Origin: Orobanche coerulescens
Lineage: Eukaryota > Streptophyta > Magnoliopsida > Lamiales > Orobanchaceae
Reading direction: 5' to 3'
NCBI GenBank assembly: GCA_033398695.1
Contig: CM065802.1
Coordinates: 134,836,096 to 134,900,095 of the forward strand
DNA length: 64,000 nt
Shown: positions 45,109 to 55,900 of the stretch, in pieces
Layout of the letters: every line of letters begins with the position of its first letter
How positions within the stretch are numbered: the first letter of the stretch is position 1
Notes under the pieces: generated by a model
What the model was told of the DNA's origin: nothing
Databases searched by the model: none
Seen by the model: the letters and a program-made list of their open reading frames with translations, nothing else
Program-made: the position numbers and the translations under genes

Positions 45109-47411
45109 TGTAATACCCGTAATTTTGATTCTCGGTAATGTTCTATTTTTGGCGGAAGTCCGTTTTGACAACTCGCTTGGGACCGTTTCGTCACCCTGAG
45201 AATGATTAATTCTACAGTTTTTGACATCCGAGTTCGTTTCGGTATCGTTTTGTTGAATTCCGTGCTTTTTAGCGACTTTTCCGCACTTGAGTTCGATTCT
45301 TGCGAATCTCATCCTAAACTGCTGTTTCGAGTTTCCCGCAAGTCCGTTTAACTTTGTTAGACGTGTTGTGAACTTCGGTTTGGTTATTCGATCACGTATC
45401 GTGATTTCCGGGCGTTTCGGGCCATTTTGTAATTTCTTGAAAGTTACGGGTATTCGTATCTGTAATTGTTATCTCGACCCGTTTCTTGGTCGCGTATGAT
45501 TAATGATAGTATTACGTTTTCATTTGGAGTCGTTGATGTTGTCCGCGAACTTTTCGTCGTGTTCGTTCCGTACGTTTTCGGAAATCGAGTCGTCGAGCCC
45601 TGGTGGTCGGGCACTGGCCGGACGATTGCGGGGCCCAGCCGGACGGTCGCGAGTTACAGCCGGACGATGGGCGACAACTGTCGGCGAGCACGGCGAGAAC
45701 CGCGTAGCGCACGCTTCTGGCCAGGGCCTTCTGCGCGCTAGCTTCAGCGATGTAAGCGCCTGTGCCGAGTCGGCCAATGCACGCTATCTCGAACTGGCAG
45801 GTATTACGAGGTTACGGACTCGGTCGAGATCGGCGAGTAGCGCACGCCTTCGCCGGTCGTGGCGCACGCTAACGGCAGGGTAGCGCCTTGTCGGCCGACT
45901 AGCGTGCGTTACGGGATGAGTTTGTTAGTCCGGTGGCTCTTTGGGCCAGTCGGCTAGCGCGCGAGCTTGGCCGTAGCGCACGCTAGCGGGAGTCGGGTGG
46001 TCGAGTCATGGTCGGCAGAATTGTCGGTGGTGCCGGGCCATGCGGGCCATGGCCGAGAGTGCTCGGCCGATACTAGCCGATAGCGCACGCTAGGCCAGGA
46101 AGGCTAGCGCACGCTAGTTCCGGCCCAGTATATAAATGACAGACCAGCGACTTTTTCAGTCATTTTTCATTTCATTTCCCTTCGGTCCGAGGCTTGGGTT
46201 TTGGAGGAGACGAAACCATGTTGTTGGACAACAAATCCATGAAGTTTCAGAATTTATATCATCGATCAATCATCCTATAACATCCTTCGATCCAGCGAAT
46301 CAAGGTTAGATCTTTAGAACCCTACTTTTGGGGAGATTTGGGGGTTTTCGCATTTTTGCCGATTCGTTCCGTTTTGTCGATTAATTCATGATGAATATGA
46401 TTAATCTTGTTGGTATTCTTAGTTTCCCTACGGATTCATGGTATATTTCGTGATTTTTACGGAATCGAGAGGGTTTGGTTGTGGTTCGCCCTCGTTGTCG
46501 TTTTTATACGAATATACATGAATCGTAGGCGGGTTTTCGGGCGTATTCCAATTCCGTATTCGTTTAGAATTGGTTGTGATTGTATTCTTCGGATCGTTAG
46601 GTTCGGTTTCGTTGGTTCCTAGCATTCGTCGGTGACTTTCCTTTCCGTTCGTTGCGTCGTCAACTATTCAAGGCAAGTATATAATTATGATTGTACGTTC
46701 TCGAATTTGAAAGTAAGAAGTATTGATGGCATGATATGAACGAACCGTTTCTACGGCATTCATATATGTATTGTTGGCATGTTATGAACGAACCGTTTTG
46801 ACGGCATTCCTACATGTAACGGCGTATGATATGAACGAACCGTTTCTACGACATTCATATACATCTTGATGTGGCACGATGAGATTTTAGTTATTCCGGA
46901 ATACTAGTCTTGAATTGATGAATTGACGGATTACATTTACTTTATTGTCGAGGAGTATTGTGTTTCATGCTATTATACTTGCACTAGCTATTCGACGGCT
47001 AACCCCTTTTTGGGGGAAATACGTTTTATGTATTTCAGGTTACAGGAGAGCGGACATGCGGGTATCGGGTCGGCATGAAGATGATGGGCAAGTGTGATAC
47101 TGTGTCTTGTCTCCGATTATCTTTTTGGATTCCTCCATTCAGTGTTGTTGTACTGGAATGGATTTTAAATACTGGAGTATTGTATTCCAGTTTCCTTGAT
47201 GTTCCGGCCTGTGTTGCCGAGGTATTGTTTTATGTAGTGATGTATATGGTCGCATTGGTTATGGTTTGAATACCATTGGTATTGTCCTTCTTTTCATTGT
47301 ATATGGACCTTCTCGGTCAAATTTTACAGTTCCGCGCATGAATAGTCTTGTGGGTTCCACGGTGGGTCTCACTGCGCTGTAATATACCCTGAATAACCTG
47401 GGGGTGTTACA
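45109..47411 (+). repeat. G3 3' LTR
   Basis: 2303 bp. Nearly identical to the 5' LTR over the AT-rich 1.2 kb after the TATA box, but with clustered indels in the GC-rich array. The low divergence in the AT-rich part suggests a fairly young insertion. Confidence 0.92.
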
Positions 47412-47416
47412 CCAAC

Positions 47417-48130
47417 AGCGTCATCAGACGGCTAGAAAGAAGGTTGTACCTAAATATCAATGGCATGCACCTCAGTACTACCAACATTATAGTGCTCCTA
47501 GATACTGGGTACAATTAACCAAGTATCTATCCCGTAAGTAAGCTGCCGCGTAGTTCTATCAACAACAAATATAGAAATCCAACTGGAAACCCAAAAGGCA
47601 AGCAACAACATAGAAGAATATGGTTCCTCCTCCAAGGCAGCAACCGTACTAGATCCAAAACACCAAATTTTACATGCATAATAACCATGCTTACAGCGAT
47701 TCCATACCTGCCCCACGTAATTCTCGCAAAATAGGACCAATACAACCTATAACGAACCCATCCGGTCAGGTATATATGGGTACCTAAAGGAACAAACAAC
47801 CAAGGACCCAAAAATCAAAGAGGACCTAAAACTTGATCTTTTTTATTACAGGATATCAAGGAGAAGGACATCTAGTATTTCGATAGCAAATGTTCTGATC
47901 ACATGACAGGAGATATCACCAAGCTATCAGATTATGTATAAGGTCGCGATCCAAAGGTTTGATTCGGTGACAAATCCAAATGAAGAACAAGAGACAAAGT
48001 AACCCTGCTTGTAGGAAGATTTAAAGTCACCGACGTAGCCTATGTAAAAAGACTACAGTATAATTTACTTAGCATTAGCCAGTTCTGTGACAAACAGTTA
48101 TCGGTCAAATTCTATGCATATCACTGTAGA
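47417..48130 (+). pseudogene. K3 spacer and protease remnant
   Basis: Continues K3 after G3. Frames with QWHAPQYYQHYSAPRYW lead to protease at about 47873-47915, where YFDSKCSDHMTGD matches the Sirevirus protease site D-S-G-C-S-x-H-M-T-G with Lys in place of Gly. LQYNLLSISQFCDKQLSVKF (about 48052-48110) is the usual strand after protease. Several stops and shifts. Confidence 0.75.
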
Positions 48131-49103
48131 GTGAAGGAAACCAAGACCAATCAAATTATCTTTATAGGAATTCTATCAGGTAACATGTATATTGTTGACT
48201 GGAAACCCACTAGTGCCATAATTCCTTGTTTTGTTGCCAAAGGCAATGCGGATCAAAGCTGGCTATGGCACAAGAGAATGTCACATATAAATTTCAAGAC
48301 CATCAACAAGCTAACTAGACAGGGAATGGTTAGAGGCTTGACCGATGCCTCATTTCATAATAACAGTGTCTGTGGACCCTGTCATAAAGGCAAGCAGGTC
48401 AGGACTTCTACGAAGAGCAAATCATACAATTTCCACCCAAGGGGTTCTGGATTTGCTACATATGGATATCTACGGTTCTGTAGACCCTGTAAGCCAGGGA
48501 GGTAAGAAATATTGTCTTATTATTACTAATGATTTTTCTAGGTATGCTTGGACTCTCTTCCTGAATAAGAAGAAAGAAATAACTACAAAGTTGCCAGAAC
48601 ACCTGAAAAAGCTGCAAAATGAGAAAAGGTTGAATATTGTATCCATTCGTTCCGATAGAGGCACAGAATTCACAAATCGCTTTATAGAGCAATACTGTGT
48701 GGACAATAGCATACAACATGAATACTTAGCTTCCCGGACTCCTTAACAAAATGGTATTGCCGAGCGAAAGAACAGGACGCTGCAAGAAGCAACAAGAACC
48801 ATGTTAGCCGCAAGCAAGTTATCACGGCATTTCTGGGGAGAAGCAACAAATACGGCATGTTATACACTAAACTGTTGTATCATTAACAAGCATGACAACA
48901 AAACAATATACGAGGTATGGAATAATAAAACTCCAATGGTTGCGTACTTTCACATATTTGGATGCAGGTGTTATGTGCTCAACAATGGAAAGGATCAAAT
49001 GAAGACAGTCAATGAAAAGTCGGATGAGGGTATATTCATTGGATACTCCTATGTTAGCAAGGCATTCAGGATATCTAACAAAAGGAAGCTGACAATAGAA
49101 TAA
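48131..49103 (+). pseudogene. K3 integrase, one shift and one stop
   Basis: 48131-48505 holds the HHCC zinc domain: LWHKRMSHINFKTINKL and VCGPCHKGKQ. A shift near 48430 leads to 48345-49103 with the core: LHMDIYG (first Asp), SIRSDRGTEFTNRFIEQYC (second Asp), then a single stop at 48744-48746 followed by QNGIAERKNRTLQEA (catalytic Glu), then SRHFWGEATNTACY and IFIGYSYVSKAFRI. All DDE residues are present. The stop replaces a Gln codon by C-to-T. Confidence 0.85.
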
Positions 49104-49400
49104 TCAGTCCACATAGTCTTTGGTGAACCACATTGCGACCCTACAGGAATAGATACCTAACCCAAGCTATCCAGACGTTATCCATTGTGGAAATTCCCCA
49201 GACTCCAATTGAACCTGTTGTAAACCTAGAAATTATACTGAAGTCGATGCAGTAGAAGTCGAAGTTGAGGCAACAACCTATCAGGATACAGCACGGGATG
49301 CCGAACTAGAACCAGACAGGAGGTGGTTGAGAGATCACCCTAGGAGTCAATAATTGGAGATATTGATGCCCGGGTTCGAATCTCGGCTACCACCGAATCA
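49104..49400 (+). pseudogene. K3 segment between integrase and RT, truncated
   Basis: VHIVFGE, then RRWLRDHPRS (about 49320) and IIGDIDARVR (about 49348-49377), typical of Sireviruses just before RT. RT itself is missing: after about 49400 the sequence changes to something else. K3 is therefore cut here, either by deletion or by the insertion that brought the transposase-like gene. Confidence 0.65.
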
Positions 49401-50245
49401 GTTTTTTTATTTATTGGGTATAGCCGACGTATGTCATCGGCTAAACTATAGGGCATAAACCGCCAACCTCTAAATCGTCGGATAAAGGATGGATTCCCGA
49501 CCCGTGTCATCTGTTGACACGGCTGGGTCGTACTTGACCTAAATAAATTTAAATACCCATGTACATACACAAGATCGTGTCAATTATAACACGGCCATGT
49601 CGGTTATAGATGATGGTTGACTTAAAGTTTAGCCGATGATCGGTGAAATGTCGTCGACTAAAGTGTGCTTATAAAAATGACAAGTCGGCTGAATTTTACT
49701 CATTTATATCGAACTCGCCACCACCCTCCTTTCTCCTCTCAAATTCCGCACTGCACCTTCTCCTTGCTTCATCTTGCACCGCCGTCCGAGCCAAACCAGC
49801 CATCTAGCTTGACCACCAGCCCATCTGAGTCGTCTGATCTGCCCTCTATCCAAGCAAAACCAACCTCTGTTTGATTTGACTGAGCCGTTTGACCCTGGTT
49901 TTGCCGCCATCCGACCCTGGTTCCACCGCTGCCTATTCCCACATTGCCGCTACCGACACTTTCAAATCCGGTTTTGTTTTCTGAAACTTTAATTGTTTGA
50001 ACATTTAAATTTTAGCCTAATTATTTGAACATTTAATTTTTACCCTAATGTTATTGGTGATAGTGTTAATTATGAAAAATTATTGGTGTTAGTATTGATT
50101 ATAAATATCATGATTGTGAAGGATTATTATTGTTAGTATTGATTATGAATATCATGATTATGTAGAATTATTGATGTTAGTTTGATTACAAATGTCATGA
50201 TTATGAAGGATTAATCTCTTTTCTCCATCTTGTGCAATTGTATAT
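49400..50245 (+). other. Possible 5' end and promoter of the En/Spm-like remnant
   Basis: Non-coding. CATCGGCTAAACT (about 49434) and its inverse AGTTTAGCCGATG (about 49626) form a spaced inverted repeat, and further GCCGAC/GTCGGC words resemble subterminal repeats of a class II element. GTGCTTATAAAAATGAC (about 49667) could be a TATA box, followed by a CT-rich leader (49725-49790) and an AT-rich intron-like stretch to about 50230. Terminal inverted repeats were not identified. Confidence 0.35.
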
Positions 50246-51730
50246 ATGCTCATGGATTCGATTAAGAAACTAACGGGATGTAGTAAGAAAAATTCGAACT
50301 CTGGAGTTGTGGGTAGTTCCGCAGGTTCTAATCCTGCGGATCATGCGTCTAGGTATGTGGGTCAAAGTAATGCTCGCATCCGTGAAATAGTACAAAAAAG
50401 TGGGCTGAAGCTTAAGAAAGGAAACAGTAGTGAAAAATTATATTCGACAGATGAGCCATGTACACTGGCGAGGCGCTTATCTTATCAAACTCCCAGACCG
50501 AGGACGAACCTCACCATTTCCGAGGCGACTGAACCTCGTATACCTCTTATACACCATACTTCCTCACTTCTTCCTACATTCGGGAGATACGAAGGCGCCT
50601 GAGCACGTCATCGAGGTGACTCCCAACGTCGACTCTATATATGCCCCATATAGTACCAACGATTAAGGGTCAACTAGAGGAGCCAGCTGCCATATAAATT
50701 TAGTTAACCCAACGGAGGCATATGTATTTCATTCGTGGCCTGAGAATATGATTTGGCAGACTCATCAAAAATACAATACAAAGTCGTACGTAATGCTTGC
50801 ATATGAGAACGAGGAGGGTCTTACTTAAGCCAAACCGAAAAGAAGAAGAAGACCTGTTTCCCATCGAAGGGCCTAGCACTTGACTCATAAAATGGACGCC
50901 ACAAGATACTAGTAGATGAAAAGTATTTTGTGACCCGATTTGTCCTGATACTTGTACGGTATATAGTCGTAATGTTGGGCTTATCATACGAGATAGGATC
51001 CCGGTATTGTGGGCTGAGTGGAAAGTTGTGCCACAGTGCATGAAGGGTGCATTGAACAATGCAATGTCGATAAATTTACATTTCAATTATGTAGTTGCTC
51101 TTTCTATTTAATGTTAATTGTAGGTGCAGTTTGACGTTCACTCGTTCCTACTACATACATGCTGTGATGAGGTGAAAGCCACCAAGTAAGTAATTTTTGC
51201 AATACGTAGTTATTTGAGAAATTTTATGTGATTGTTTATTATTTGATGTGTTACAGGCACAAGTCTTGGAAAAATGACCTACACATGATTTAGTCGACTT
51301 GGGATAATACCTGCAAGGCTACTCTCGAAGAGTTTAAATATCGGGAGTACGAGTGGAAGTGGATATGCATCCATTTTAGCGATCTGACTATATGGTATGT
51401 AATCGATAAACAAATATTATATTATGTAATTGTTGTTTAAAGACATCTAACATGTATGAAACTTGCTTGTGGTAATTATTTTTTATTGTTAAATAAATAT
51501 TTAATGTTTCTACGTATAGACGATAGACGAGCAGTCCAACCAACATGACTAATCGTAAGGGTCTTATGGAGCACTACAACTTAAGTTCGCAGTTGTTAGC
51601 GGGAGTATCGCACGAGGTCACTTCTAATGAAAAGGTGGTGAATGCCTTTGTCTATATGTTTCGGAAGGCATATCTGAACCATCCAGATGAACATGTAAGT
51701 TGTAAATGTATCTTAAAAGAGATATTTTAA
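50246..51730 (+). pseudogene. Decayed En/Spm-like (Transposase_24 type) gene with introns
   Basis: ATG 50246 begins MLMDSIKKLTGC, Ser- and Asn-rich. Later segments in changing frames read YVMLAYENEEG, VGLIIRDRIPVLWAEWKVVP (about 50960-51030), HKSWKNDLHMI (51253-51287), EYEWKWICIHFSDL (about 51345-51390), and TNRKGLMEHYN with SSQLLAGVSHE (51549-51617). The order G-IIR-P-W-W--VP, H--W-NDLH, W--I--HF, N--NR-----HY matches the plant Ptta/En-Spm transposase family as I know it. AT-rich introns seem to lie at about 51108-51124, 51187-51257 and 51394-51524, with GTAAG/GTATG and TACAG/ATAG borders. Many stops. Role: a transposase relic. Confidence 0.42.
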
Positions 51731-51780
51731 TACTACTATGAATTTTATCTCAGAACTTTATTAATGTTCGGTTACATATA
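51731..51780. other. Junction between transposase remnant and K4
   Basis: A short AT-rich stretch before the K4 LTR. No target duplication of K4 can be confirmed because its other end lies outside or was lost. Confidence 0.4.
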
Positions 51781-52746
51781 TGTTGGCCACTAAGTATACA
51801 GAATACAGTTTGGAAAGTGTTTTAAGCAACAAGCTGTACGATTTTCAAATAAGAGTGCGTAGCGGAAGTCTTGAAGCTTGATGAGATTCTTTGTTGTCTG
51901 ACAACTAGGTTTTCTCCTGTTTGCTTGGTGCGTACAGGGTATGCAGTGTATACTTATAAAATTAATCACAGTAATGAAAACAGTAAGTGCAGAAGGTAAA
52001 TGACACGATATTTAAGTGGTTCGAGGTAAACCCCTCTACTGTTCTTGAGATGTTCACGAGTGTATCTCAGTATATCTCAGTTTGTTCAATTCTCAGATCT
52101 TGAATATGTGTATATTCTCTGATATAATTGTGTATATTCGTGTTCTTCTGATCTTCAAACTTCGGGGTATAAATAGCCTTTGGAATAGATCCGTTGGGAA
52201 TAGATCTGTTGAGCAAAAAGTCCGTTCCAACGGGTTGATTGACTTGAAAAATACAAGATCCGGATTTGCTCCTTGTCTGAAGATCTCTGTCGGCTTAGTA
52301 TTTAAATACTTTATCTATTCAATATTTAAATACTTCATTTCAAACGGTGGCTTGACTTTAGTGTATAAAGCAGATTCCGTTCCAACGGTCTTCAATCCTG
52401 TTGGATAAGTGTTGAAGATCTCAACACTTACAGCCTATATGCTGTATCCAACATGTTACGTTTACAATATTGTAGCTGTAGATTCAGACTATCTTAGGGC
52501 TGCTGTATGGAAAGATGTTGTATGAATGTTTCAGGACAGCTTCCATACTTGGTATCATATTGACCGATGACCTTCTTGCTGTATGATGGCACTTTATACT
52601 TTTGATGTATGTTGGCAATATGAAGACTTGCTGTATGTTGGAAGTTTATCAAAACACACATCTTGCTGTATGATTGACTTCGGGACAGCAGCTTGCTGTA
52701 TGTTGGCACTTTATCAAAACTCGATACAGGATTGTTTATCCCAACA
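51781..52746 (-). repeat. K4 3' LTR
   Basis: 966 bp, TGTTGGCCAC to TTATCCCAACA on the plus strand. The minus strand begins TGTTGGGATAAAC. It contains repeated CTTGCTGTATG(A/T)TGG words (about 52570-52720) and GGTTCGAGGTAAACCCC, common in plant Copia LTRs. It is related to the K3 LTR fragment. Confidence 0.82.
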
Positions 52747-53129
52747 ATTTCCCCCTTTTTGATATTTGCCAAAACTTCTTGATGATGCCAAAACCTTGAT
52801 GCTAAAACCTCTAAAACATCTTTGATATAGAGATGGCTATCTTCTTGGTCTTCTGTCGAATGTTCGGGCCTTCAGCAAATAAAACAATGTGAACTGCTCG
52901 CAGACAAGTTCTAAAAATGATAGCATCTAACAAGAGAGTGTATTACAACTTAAACTTATGATTGTCACGCAGGCACAATCTTACAGTGTAGTCTAGTGTT
53001 AAATATAACTTAACCTATGAACTGTTCGCAGACGAGTTCTTACAGCTTTTATACTTAACAAGTTTCATGCTTGTTGTTTTGCTCCTAGCGCTGTTGGAGT
53101 TGGTTCAGAGCTTGCCTTAAGACGCTTGG
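52747..53129 (-). other. K4 polypurine tract and 3' untranslated part
   Basis: The minus strand reads ATCAAAAAGGGGGAAAT directly before the LTR (52763-52747), the standard Copia tract. The rest is non-coding up to the G4 insertion at 53129. Confidence 0.82.
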
Positions 53130-53484
53130 TGTAATATCCGCAATTTCGAATTTCGGTAATTTTATTTTTTCGGCGGAAGTTCGTTTTGACAACTCTATCA
53201 TGACCGTTTCGTCATTACGAGAATGATTAATTCTGCACTTTTTGTCAACCGAGTTCGTTTCGGTGTCGTTTTGTTGAGTTCCGTGCTTTTTAACGACTTT
53301 TCTAAGTATGAGTTCGACTTTGTAAAGTCACCATTAATTTTTGGTAACTCCAAAAATTCTTAATCTTTGCAATATTATAGAGCATCGAGTTAGCTTTCCA
53401 ATGGTTCGAACGGTGAGTCAATCGGAGTCCGGACGAGAGAGTTATGGTCGTTTTAGCTCACCCGCTCGTTATTGGCCGATCACT

Positions 53485-53795
53485 GCCGGCCGAACTCGGC
53501 CGTGTCGTCCGACACGGCCTGCGGCTGCATTTCGTCCGGAAAATGCCAAAGTTTCGCCGACCAGACTCGGCCGTGTCGTCCGACACGGCCCGTGCTGCAT
53601 TTCTTCCGGATAAGCTGAACGATCGCCAAGACGCCCGACCGTGTCCCGGACACGGTCGAGTCGTGCCGAGTCACCGCTTCGGACGGGTCGCTATCGGATG
53701 GCCCTACGCGCCGCGACCGTGTCAAGCGGGACACGGTCGAGTCCCTGTCGGCCAGCGTAACACGACCGTGCCGATCGGGCACGGCCGTGTCCGGC
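53485..53795 (+). promoter_or_regulatory. G4 LTR dyad array
   Basis: Repeated inverted repeats made of CCGTGTC and GACACGG: GGCCGTGTCGTCCGACACGG twice, CGACCGTGTCCCGGACACGG, ACCGTGTCAAGCGGGACACGG, and CCGTGCCGATCGGGCACGG. They end 13 bp before the TATAAAA box. The 3' LTR has the array at 58925-59231 with its box at 59243; solo LTR S has it at 33925-34252. Confidence 0.75.
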
Positions 53796-54394
53796 AGCGC
53801 CAACCCCTATAAAAGGCCCCGCAGACGCTTTTTCTTGCCATTTTTCACCTTCTTCTTATCTTCTTCCGCACTGGAGTGTTCCAATCTTGTAGCCATGTTG
53901 TTTAACAACATATACATGAAGTTTGGAGGTTCATATCATCAATCATCCGTCCTATAACATCCTTTGATCGAGCGAATCAGCCGATTTTCTAGAAATCTAA
54001 TTTTGGGGATTTTGGGTATTTTGTTCGATTTCGTCCGTTTAATCCGATTTAACTTAGGATTTTGATGGATTGATGATTATTTAGATGTATTATATCATTT
54101 CCTTTATTATTCCATGGTTGGATCGTATCGATTCGTTGTTTGAGTCGAGTTCTTGACCGACGCCTTGAAGGTGTCCGGTAGAATGTCTTAGAGGGGTTTT
54201 CGGGCGTTCTACGATTATCCTTCCTCGTATGATCGATGATTTATTGATTATATTGTTGTTAGGGTCGAGTTTCTTGTGAAGAAACCGTGTTGAACCCTTT
54301 CGTTCGTCGTCGTCTTCCGTTTCGATAGCTTTGGGCGTTTCGAAGCTTTCCGGTTGAGCCGTGTTCGTCGGAATACTTGCGTACCGATTTTGAG

Positions 54395-55535
54395 GCAAGT
54401 ATCTTGCCCATACATTTCATATTTCATCAGCATAATTATTGATAATTGATTTTATGCGAAATCCAATATTTAATGAACGTAAAAAGGGATTGGTATGTTC
54501 TCGATAAATGTTGTCTTTCAACGATAATTCGTATACTTCGTGAATATGTATTCTCGGAATATGTGTGTTGGTTTTGTATGTTGAAAGATAATATGATCAA
54601 TTCGAGTGAGTTTGATAGACCGTAATCCTTTGTCGGGGATTACGTACTGTTATTATGTACTCGTTCGGTAAGAACGTAATGTGTGTGATATTAGTTGTTA
54701 CTCCTTGAAAGGAGTTTGTGATGCTTAATGTTGTTTGGATTGATAAGTGATTATTGTTGTGTGCTTGATGTATGTGATGTGCCTCCGGGTAGGATTGTTG
54801 AATCTCCGGGATCCATACTTGCTAGTATGGGTCGGGCGAAACCGTAAGGTTATCCAATACGGGTATGTCTTGCGGGGACTCCGAGGTCCGGGGCTTGCTA
54901 GCCCGATGCCGGGATAACTTGTGGGGTTATCATCGGGTATGTCTTGCGGGGACTCCGAGGTTCGTGGCTTGTTAGCGCGATGCCGGGATAACTTATGGTT
55001 GTGGTTTGGTTGTGATATTCGTGTCGTGGAGACATGTGATTTGATATGTTTTTCCTATTGGGTTATTCACTCGGGTTTGTTCTTCGGGAGCATCTGAGGT
55101 TCGTGGCTTGTTAGCACGGGACACGAATAATCCTTAGGAACATGTGATTTGTGATTTGGGTCACGGACCCCGTGTTTTGTGAAATGGGTTGTGGACCCTG
55201 CGTATTGTTACCGGAACTTGAATTTTGGAAAATGACCTTTGGGCTGTGTCCCTAAATGTTTTCGAAAGGTTTTAGAATTCTTATATCCCAAATGTTTTCT
55301 AAAACTCCCGAGATCGTAAAATGTTTTGTAATATGGACATTGGGTTATTTCCTACCTTTCACATTTTGAATGGTTTGATCAAGTAAATTTTCTCGGGAAG
55401 TATATTCGCGGTTAATCTGTTTTTGTGGAGTATGATATGTATGGCTTGTTTTCGTATTTATACTTGCACTAGCAAAACAGTGGAGTTTTGCTAACCCCCG
55501 AGTATTCGGGGGGTGGATGTCTGTATTGCATTCAG
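54395..55535 (+). other. Candidate intron in G4 5' LTR
   Basis: GAG|GCAAGTATC donor-like, CTAAC branch-like, CCCCCGAGTATTCGGGGGG hairpin, ATTCAG|GT acceptor-like; 1141 nt. It encloses the CTTGCGGGGACTCCGAGG repeats. The 3' LTR pair is 59830-60956. Confidence 0.4.
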
Positions 55536-55868
55536 GTTTTGGAGCAGAGCACAGGGTCGGCATGAAGGATGATGAAAGATGAACGATACTAATCACACGA
55601 GGACCCGTTGATGTCGTATTGGTATAGTTGTACTTTATTTTCCGCTGCTATATTTTTCCCGTTGTACGGTTGTGGTTGTATTTTGACCCCTGCGTGGGCA
55701 TGAATTGTATTCGAGTTGTATGTATTTATTGAAAGACCAAATCGGTCTACTGAGTCATTTTTGCCTTGAAGGCATTGTCGAGATGTTAAATGTTGTTACC
55801 AGCCTGGTAGATCCTCGAGGAGAGGGTGCCGGCGTGTAATATCCCCGAGTGGATTGGGGTGTTACGAA

Positions 55869-55900
55869 TGGTATCGGAGCTTAGGTTGTGGAAACCTAGG
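55869..55900 (+). other. G4 PBS and stem-loop
   Basis: TGGTATCGGAGC at 55869-55880 leading into CTTAGGTT-GTGG-AAACCTAGG. The stem is preserved, with different loop sequence from G1 and G3. Confidence 0.82.

Larger units (their letters stand above)
38910..47411 (+). mobile_element. G3, coding-free Gypsy-like LTR element
   Basis: LTRs 38910-41214 and 45109-47411 and a perfect target duplication CCAAC (38905-38909 and 47412-47416). The 3.9-kb internal region has a PBS and polypurine tract but no gag or pol motif in any frame. It is a large non-autonomous (LARD-like) element. Shared LTR ends, PBS stem-loop and the pre-tract GGGACGAAACTT block suggest dependence on a G1-like helper. Confidence 0.92.
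53130..55866 (+). repeat. G4 5' LTR
   Basis: 2737 bp. The dyad array (53485-53795) precedes TATAAAA (53808-53814). Then come AG|GCAAGTATC (54395), repeats of GTATGTCTTGCGGGGACTCC (54862, 54938 and a weaker third near 55075), TACTTGCACTAGC, GCTAACCCCC with a GGGGGG hairpin partner, and ATTCAG|GT (to 55535). It ends TGTTACG instead of TGTTACA. Confidence 0.92.

Noticed and set aside
49340..49377. Sequence like GCCCGGGTTCGAATCTCGGC, resembling a tRNA T-arm (GGTTCGAATC)
   Set aside because: No acceptor, D-arm or anticodon arm can be folded nearby on either strand, and the stretch translates as the conserved Sirevirus IIGD region.
53444..53812. 122-codon frame rich in Arg, Asp and Gly
   Set aside because: It is the G4 dyad array; the frame is broken in the second LTR.
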